Source: JAJPXC01 sp964517875
Lineage (GTDB): Bacteria; Bacteroidota; Bacteroidia; Bacteroidales; Muribaculaceae
Length of the DNA stretch: 18,808 nt
Direction: 5' to 3'
Assembly (NCBI GenBank): GCA_964517875.1
Contig: CAZFEU010000046.1
Coordinates: forward strand, 1-18,808
Translations under genes and position numbers: made by a program
The notes under the pieces: generated by a model
What the model was told of the DNA's origin: nothing
Seen by the model: the letters and a program-made list of their open reading frames with translations, nothing else
The model's database searches: none
Part shown: positions 15,401 to 18,808 of the stretch, piece by piece
Layout: each line of letters starts with the position of its first letter
Position numbering within the stretch: position 1 is the stretch's first letter

Positions 15401-15661
15401 TATAAGAATCGCAATATCGGTAAGCTCGTGGGTATGCCGGTACCCGGGACGATGACTTCGGTCAATTGGGTTACGATGCAAGATCCGTCGCTCGTGTTCG
15501 GCATTCCTGTAATCGGCTATCGCACAGCTGAGGGCACATTCCTCGAAAACTCTCAGCTTGAGCCTGATGTAAAGGTGGCCAACGACCCCGCTGTCGTCGT
15601 AACCGGCGAGGACCAGCAGTTGCGTAAAGCTGTCGAGACACTGCTCAACGACCTCAAATAG
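12404..15661 (+). CDS. Tricorn-like S41-family peptidase, 1085 aa
   Basis: This is a large secreted serine peptidase of the tricorn/S41 type, which degrades oligopeptides. A Sec signal peptide (MQISSKILMIGAMSLAVASASA, about 1-22) is followed by a TolB-like beta-propeller with repeats such as VSPDGSKIAF, WSPDGRYIAYAS and WSPDGKWIVM (about 23-540). A Lys/Asp/Glu-rich linker (about 568-598, KKDKKDKKDKK) separates it from a second propeller-like part. The core region contains MHGVDW (His735, general-base candidate), a PDZ domain (about 780-870, LKVAEVVKGGPLDRA), the S41 signature DIRWNGGG (from Asp937) and the nucleophile candidate Ser991 in EACYSNAHG. The length is normal for the family. It is probably periplasmic. 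The cardiolipin synthase gene follows after 22 bases. Confidence 0.94.
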   Translation: MQISSKILMIGAMSLAVASASAITPRWLRDVKISPDGSKIAFCYRGDIYTVPAVGGTATRLTSQPSYESVPVWSPDGRYIAYASDKNGNNDIYLISAAGGTPVRLTYNSASEIPEAFTPDGKGVVFSASIQDPVSSAMHPSARMTELYEVSVDGGNPRQILGTPAQMISYLPDGKSFVYQDIKGFEDEWRKHHTSSVTRDVRLYDAATGSHRNLTNRPGEDRNPVVGSDGKTIYFLSERNGGAMNVYSFDISAPADVKTLTRFANHPVRFLSAGSNDVLAMAYDGDIYTMRPGQEPVKVAIDIVQDWENAPVVKHTLSKGAESFAVSPDGKDVAVTVRGEVLATSVEYPTTRLITSTPGHEDHVQWGANAREMIYDSDAHGDVRDIYIAKIKHSDDPNFPNATAIEETRLFEMSADVDRSQPKYSPDHKKVAYVHDRNNLMVLDVASKTVKQLTDSSIFPERSDDMTFEWSPDGKWIVMEAILSGREPYTDILLVNVETGEQIPVTQTGYFDGQPRWALDGQAILFLSERYGMRNHASWGSMYDAMLVFLNQEAYDKFNLSEEDYALKKEVEKAAKKDEDKKDKKDKKDKKEGSEKSKITPTLVEPQGLEERIVRLTPNSSDMADAIITPDGETLYYLTSFEKGQDLWKISLRKDEAKLVSKLNGKNLRLYIDNKGDNIFIAGPDMIKKMEIKGEKLSGVTYKATMMLQPAAEREYMFRDMARQEAERFYVKDMHGVDWSALTDHYAQFLQHIDNNYDYAELLSELLGELNVSHTGGRYYPSFSSADRTASLGLLYDLTYAGPGLKVAEVVKGGPLDRAATKVVPGVVIEAIDGFVLTDTIDCAAALRDLAGRKTRIALYNPATSSRWEEVLIPISSSKMNSLLYDRWVAARAADVERWSDGRLGYVHIPSMGDASFRKAYADLLGKYAGKEGVVVDIRWNGGGRLHEDIEVLLTGEKYLTQEIRGQQTCDMPSRRWNKPSVMLMSEACYSNAHGTPWVYKNRNIGKLVGMPVPGTMTSVNWVTMQDPSLVFGIPVIGYRTAEGTFLENSQLEPDVKVANDPAVVVTGEDQQLRKAVETLLNDLK

Positions 15662-15683
15662 TTAGCAATAAAATACTTAAGCT

Positions 15684-17123
15684 TTGCTTCTCACCATTTC
15701 TGAAATAATCCACTCATCCTGGTTCTACTGGACCCTCACGATTATCTACTTCGCCACGATAATGAGCGTTGTGATAATAGTGGTAAGCGAGAACCGCAAC
15801 CCTGTGAAGTCGCTCGCATGGCTCACGGTGCTGCTGGTAGTACCCGCATTCGGACTGGTGCTTTATATCGTATTCGGGCGCAATATCCGAAACACACATA
15901 TAGTGTCGCGTCGCAACCGTAGACTTTTGCGTAAGCTCGAAAGCATCAATAATCCGGCCGACTCGCAGTGGCCAAAATCGCAGCAGGCTACTCAGATTAT
16001 CCAGATGGCCAAGAAGCTCACGTCTGCTACCCTCTACTCAGGCAACGATGCAATTATATACTCCGAGGGTCATGACAAATTCGAGCAGCTATTGTCAGAT
16101 ATTCGATCGGCTCGCCACTATATCAATATGCAGTATTATATTTTCCGTGGCGATAAACTCGGGCGTCAGGTGCAGCAGGAGCTTATAAAGAAGGCACGTG
16201 AGGGAGTGAAGGTGAGAGTGATATATGATCATGTTGGAAGTTTCCGCACGCCGTCGAAATTCTTCAAAGAGCTGCGTGATGCCGGTGTTGAGACTCACCC
16301 GTTTTTCAAGGTTGTTTTCCCCTGGTTTGGCACTCATGTCAACTGGCGCAATCACCGCAAGATGGTGATAATCGACGGTGAGATAGGGTATGTAGGGGGT
16401 ATGAATATAGCCGACCGTTATGTGGTGGGTTACAGACGAGGAGCCTGGCGCGACAATCATGTGCGTATCATAGGCCCGGCGGTTGCGGCTCTACAAAGCT
16501 CGTTCTCGGTCGACTGGACATTCCTCGACAAGCCGCTGCTCACTATGACCGGCACTCCACAACCCCAATCGGCCAATATGCACATGCTCCTGATGACTTC
16601 AGGACCCACAAGCCAGTGGAGCAATATAGCCATGCTTTATCATCACGCCATTTCAGGTGCGAGAAAACGCGTGTTCATTCAGACACCCTACTTCCTCCCC
16701 ACTGAGGGCTTGCTCCGCACGCTTCAGGCATCGGCCCTGGCCGGTGTCGATGTCAGGGTGATGGTGCCCCGTCATAGCGACTCGTCGATGCTTACCTACG
16801 CCTCGCGTTCATACTTTGCCGAGTGTATGCGTGCCGGTATTAAGATATATCAATATGAGCCGGGAATGCTCCATTCCAAAACGATAGTTATCGATGATGA
16901 CATATCGGTAGTGGGGTCGACCAACTTCGACTTCCGTTCGTTCGAGCACAACTTCGAGGCTTCGCTTTTTGTGTTTTCTGCTGAATTTAACCAGAAACTG
17001 CGTCAAGTGTTTGCCGACGATATGGGGCAGTCGTCGCGTGTTGTCCCTGCTCAGTGGGTGCACCGTCCGTTTCTCGAAAGAGCCCTATCTTCGTTCATGC
17101 GGCTCTTCAGCCCTGTGCTGTGA
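15684..17123 (+). CDS. cls: Cardiolipin synthase, phospholipase D family, 479 aa
   Basis: This inner-membrane enzyme condenses two phosphatidylglycerols to cardiolipin and glycerol. It has two N-terminal transmembrane helices of the PLDc_N type (about 13-35 and 42-64, with the family's SENRNPVKSLAW between them). It also has two HKD motifs: H224-R-K226 with Asp231 (NHRKMVIIDG) and H397-S-K399 with Asp404 (LHSKTIVIDD), the second followed by GSTNFD (411-416). The start is unusual: a stop lies at 15678-15680 and the first in-frame ATG is at 15762, inside the first helix, so TTG 15684 is the best start. It is 22 bases downstream of the protease gene and 49 bases before galE, which suggests one transcript. 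Confidence 0.95.
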   Translation: MLLTISEIIHSSWFYWTLTIIYFATIMSVVIIVVSENRNPVKSLAWLTVLLVVPAFGLVLYIVFGRNIRNTHIVSRRNRRLLRKLESINNPADSQWPKSQQATQIIQMAKKLTSATLYSGNDAIIYSEGHDKFEQLLSDIRSARHYINMQYYIFRGDKLGRQVQQELIKKAREGVKVRVIYDHVGSFRTPSKFFKELRDAGVETHPFFKVVFPWFGTHVNWRNHRKMVIIDGEIGYVGGMNIADRYVVGYRRGAWRDNHVRIIGPAVAALQSSFSVDWTFLDKPLLTMTGTPQPQSANMHMLLMTSGPTSQWSNIAMLYHHAISGARKRVFIQTPYFLPTEGLLRTLQASALAGVDVRVMVPRHSDSSMLTYASRSYFAECMRAGIKIYQYEPGMLHSKTIVIDDDISVVGSTNFDFRSFEHNFEASLFVFSAEFNQKLRQVFADDMGQSSRVVPAQWVHRPFLERALSSFMRLFSPVL

Positions 17124-17172
17124 AAATTGAATAATACACATTAATATATAGAATATAAATATCGAAGACATC

Positions 17173-18204
17173 ATGAAGAAGGATCGAATCTTGGTCACCG
17201 GGGGCACCGGTTATATCGGTTCGCACACCGTTGTCCAGCTCCAGCAGGCCGGATATCCGGTGGTAATCATCGACAACCTTTCCAACTCCAACCGCCAGGT
17301 GCTTGACGGAATAACGGGTATTACCGGACAGCGCCCCGATTTCGTTGAGGGCGACTGCACCGACCCTGCGGTAATTAACAAACTTTTCGAAACATACCCC
17401 GACATAAAGGGAATCATCAACTTCGCCGCAAGCAAAGCGGTGGGTGAGTCAATGGAGAAGCCGCTACTGTATTACCGCAACAACCTCAATATATTGATTA
17501 ATCTACTCGAGGCTATGCCCGAACATGGTGTAAAGGCATTTGTGTTCTCATCATCATGCACCGTCTATGGCGAGCCCGACCAAAATCCGGTTACCGAGGA
17601 GTCGCCGATCAAGAAGGCTACATCACCATATGGCAACACCAAGCAGATCTGCGAAGAAATCATTACCGATTTCGTTAACTCGGGAGCCCCAATAAAGAGT
17701 ATCATCCTCCGATATTTCAACCCCGTGGGGGCGCATCCGTCGGCACTGATAGGCGAACTTCCTAACGGCGTTCCCCAAAATCTTGTGCCATATCTTACAC
17801 AGACTGCCGCCGGCATCCGTAGCCAGCTCAGTGTTTTCGGCGACGACTACCCAACCCCCGACGGCTCATGTATCCGCGACTTTATCAACGTGGTTGACCT
17901 CGCTCAGGCTCATGTCGTAGCCATCCAGCGTATGCTTGATGACTTATCGCCCGACAGAATCGAGATCTTCAACCTCGGCACCGGGATAGGCCTGTCGGTG
18001 CTCCAGCTTATCCAGTCATTCGAGCACTCTACGGGCGTTAAAGTGCCATATAAGATTGTTGACCGCCGGCCAGGAGATATCGAGAAGGTTTGGGCCGATC
18101 CCGCCAAAGCCAACAATGTTCTCGGGTGGAAAGCCAACACCTCAATCGACGACACCATGCGATCGGCGTGGGCATGGCAGCAGCATTTGGCATCTTCAAA
18201 ATAA
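17173..18204 (+). CDS. galE: UDP-glucose 4-epimerase
   Basis: This NAD-dependent extended short-chain dehydrogenase interconverts UDP-glucose and UDP-galactose (Leloir pathway), supplying sugars for glycans and capsule. The Rossmann motif is GGTGYIGS (10-17). The catalytic triad by comparison with E. coli GalE is Ser128 (FSSSCTVYG), Tyr153 and Lys157 (SPYGNTK). Further family motifs are NFAASKAVGESMEKP (83-97), LRYFNPVGAHPS and the C-terminal DRRPGDIEKVWADPAKA. The 343-aa length is typical. It starts at ATG 17173, 49 bases after cls, with no TAnnTTTG box between them, so it may share the upstream transcript. No other gal gene is adjacent. Other UDP-hexose epimerases with different specificity cannot be excluded. 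Confidence 0.95.
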   Translation: MKKDRILVTGGTGYIGSHTVVQLQQAGYPVVIIDNLSNSNRQVLDGITGITGQRPDFVEGDCTDPAVINKLFETYPDIKGIINFAASKAVGESMEKPLLYYRNNLNILINLLEAMPEHGVKAFVFSSSCTVYGEPDQNPVTEESPIKKATSPYGNTKQICEEIITDFVNSGAPIKSIILRYFNPVGAHPSALIGELPNGVPQNLVPYLTQTAAGIRSQLSVFGDDYPTPDGSCIRDFINVVDLAQAHVVAIQRMLDDLSPDRIEIFNLGTGIGLSVLQLIQSFEHSTGVKVPYKIVDRRPGDIEKVWADPAKANNVLGWKANTSIDDTMRSAWAWQQHLASSK

Positions 18205-18269
18205 GAACCCATTATCTGAAATACCACTGCGCAGGATGCAATAGTAAAGACTTGGTGTTAAAATACGTT

Positions 18270-18342
18270 AAATGTACATTTTGTTTTACAGGCAATAACC
18301 TCCCTATTCACTGCGTGTTGTTATGCTAAATAACATATGTTA
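18270..18342. repeat. Two 12-base palindromes and a short hairpin upstream of the rRNA promoter
   Basis: AAATGTACATTT (18270-18281) and TAACATATGTTA (18331-18342) are perfect palindromes. TGTTAT (18319-18324) can pair with ATAACA (18330-18335). They lie in the AT-rich 160 bases between galE and the rRNA promoter, where upstream promoter elements or regulator sites would be expected. No distinct galE terminator was found here. Confidence 0.4.
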
Positions 18343-18367
18343 ACAGCTCGTGATTGCTCGCAGCCTA

Positions 18368-18397
18368 TTGCTATTTCAGAAAAAGGTTGTAACTTTG
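18368..18397 (+). promoter_or_regulatory. Ribosomal RNA operon promoter
   Basis: TTG (18368-18370), 19 bases, then TAACTTTG (18390-18397) exactly match the Bacteroidetes vegetative promoter. Transcription would begin near 18403, giving a 16S leader of about 258 bases. Confidence 0.8.
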
Positions 18398-18402
18398 CAT
18401 TC

Positions 18403-18660
18403 GCTTTTGGGAAATCAACGCCCAGGGGCAACAACTAAGGACATTGAAATTATTGAGACAGAGAAAGTACAAGAGACGGAACATTAAAGATGTAAGTCCC
18501 TTGTCAGTTCCACAGACAAACGACCAGCGCGATCCGATGAGTGCGCGGGGCGGATTCTCCGGGGCCGGGGCGAAAGGCAGCAACACAGATTGATGTCTCG
18601 CGCCGGCGGGCCTTATAGGCCCGAGGCTCATTTTCAGAGAAAGAAAATAACAAGAGATAA
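18403..18660 (+). other. 16S rRNA 5' leader (external transcribed spacer)
   Basis: This non-coding leader lies between the rRNA promoter and mature 16S. It contains hairpins TTGTC/GACAA (18501-18505 with 18515-18519), ATCCG/CGGAT (18532-18536 with 18551-18555) and CGGGCC/GGCCCG (18607-18612 with 18618-18623). GACATTGAAA at 18440-18449 is a possible boxA-like antitermination segment, a weak call. RNase III pairing with the distal spacer cannot be checked because that spacer is outside the window. Confidence 0.65.

Positions 18661-18808
<148 letters not shown>

Overview
The window looks like chromosome from a Bacteroidales bacterium, most likely Muribaculaceae or a close relative. This is inferred from four things: a 16S 5' end of Bacteroidales type at the right edge; repeated promoter boxes of the Bacteroidetes form (TTG/TTTG, 19-20 nt, TAnnTTTG); almost no Shine-Dalgarno sequences; and the protein repertoire (Gly-zipper OmpA lipoprotein, tricorn-type S41 peptidase, WG-repeat Ser/Thr kinase, PstS-like lipoprotein paired with a TPR protein). 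No insertion sequence, phage gene, CRISPR array, toxin-antitoxin pair or intact tRNA was seen.

Layout. 1-800: the 3' tail of an unknown membrane protein, a hairpin terminator, and a small conserved-looking hypothetical gene. 803-2089 (-): rarA, the replication-associated AAA+ ATPase. 2200-5370: a probable operon with a structured 5' leader, encoding a small two-helix membrane protein, a PstS-like phosphate-binding lipoprotein and a secreted TPR protein; no ABC permease or ATPase lies beside it. 5395-6020: a nested RNA fold or terminator that merges into a promoter, then a small secreted protein with its own terminator. 6021-6320: a gene-free, hairpin-rich stretch. 6323-8552 (-): a secreted histidine phosphatase (phytase/MINPP-like) behind an EamA-type transporter. 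8785-9498: an OmpA-family lipoprotein with a strong terminator. 9561-9911: a gene-free region with several inverted repeats, the last one covering the -33 box of the next promoter. 9948-12260: a transmembrane Ser/Thr kinase with about 11 WG repeats. 12404-18204: tricorn-like protease, cardiolipin synthase and GalE, closely spaced in one direction. 18368-18808: a ribosomal RNA promoter, leader and the first ~148 nt of 16S rRNA.

Most of the genes serve the cell envelope: lipoproteins, a peptidoglycan-binding OmpA domain, phospholipid synthesis, UDP-sugar supply and periplasmic proteolysis or phosphatase activity. Phosphate is a possible shared theme (PstS-like protein, phytase-like phosphatase), but this is inference. 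I see no clear-cut novel defence or mobile system. The best leads are the non-coding structures (2243-2285, 5395-5480, 6125-6320, 9871-9899), the orphan PstS-like/TPR unit and the WG-repeat receptor kinase.

Several gene starts are set here from sequence logic: rarA at ATG 2089, pstS-like at ATG 2681, phosphatase at ATG 7597, kinase at ATG 9948. The cardiolipin synthase appears to use TTG at 15684.
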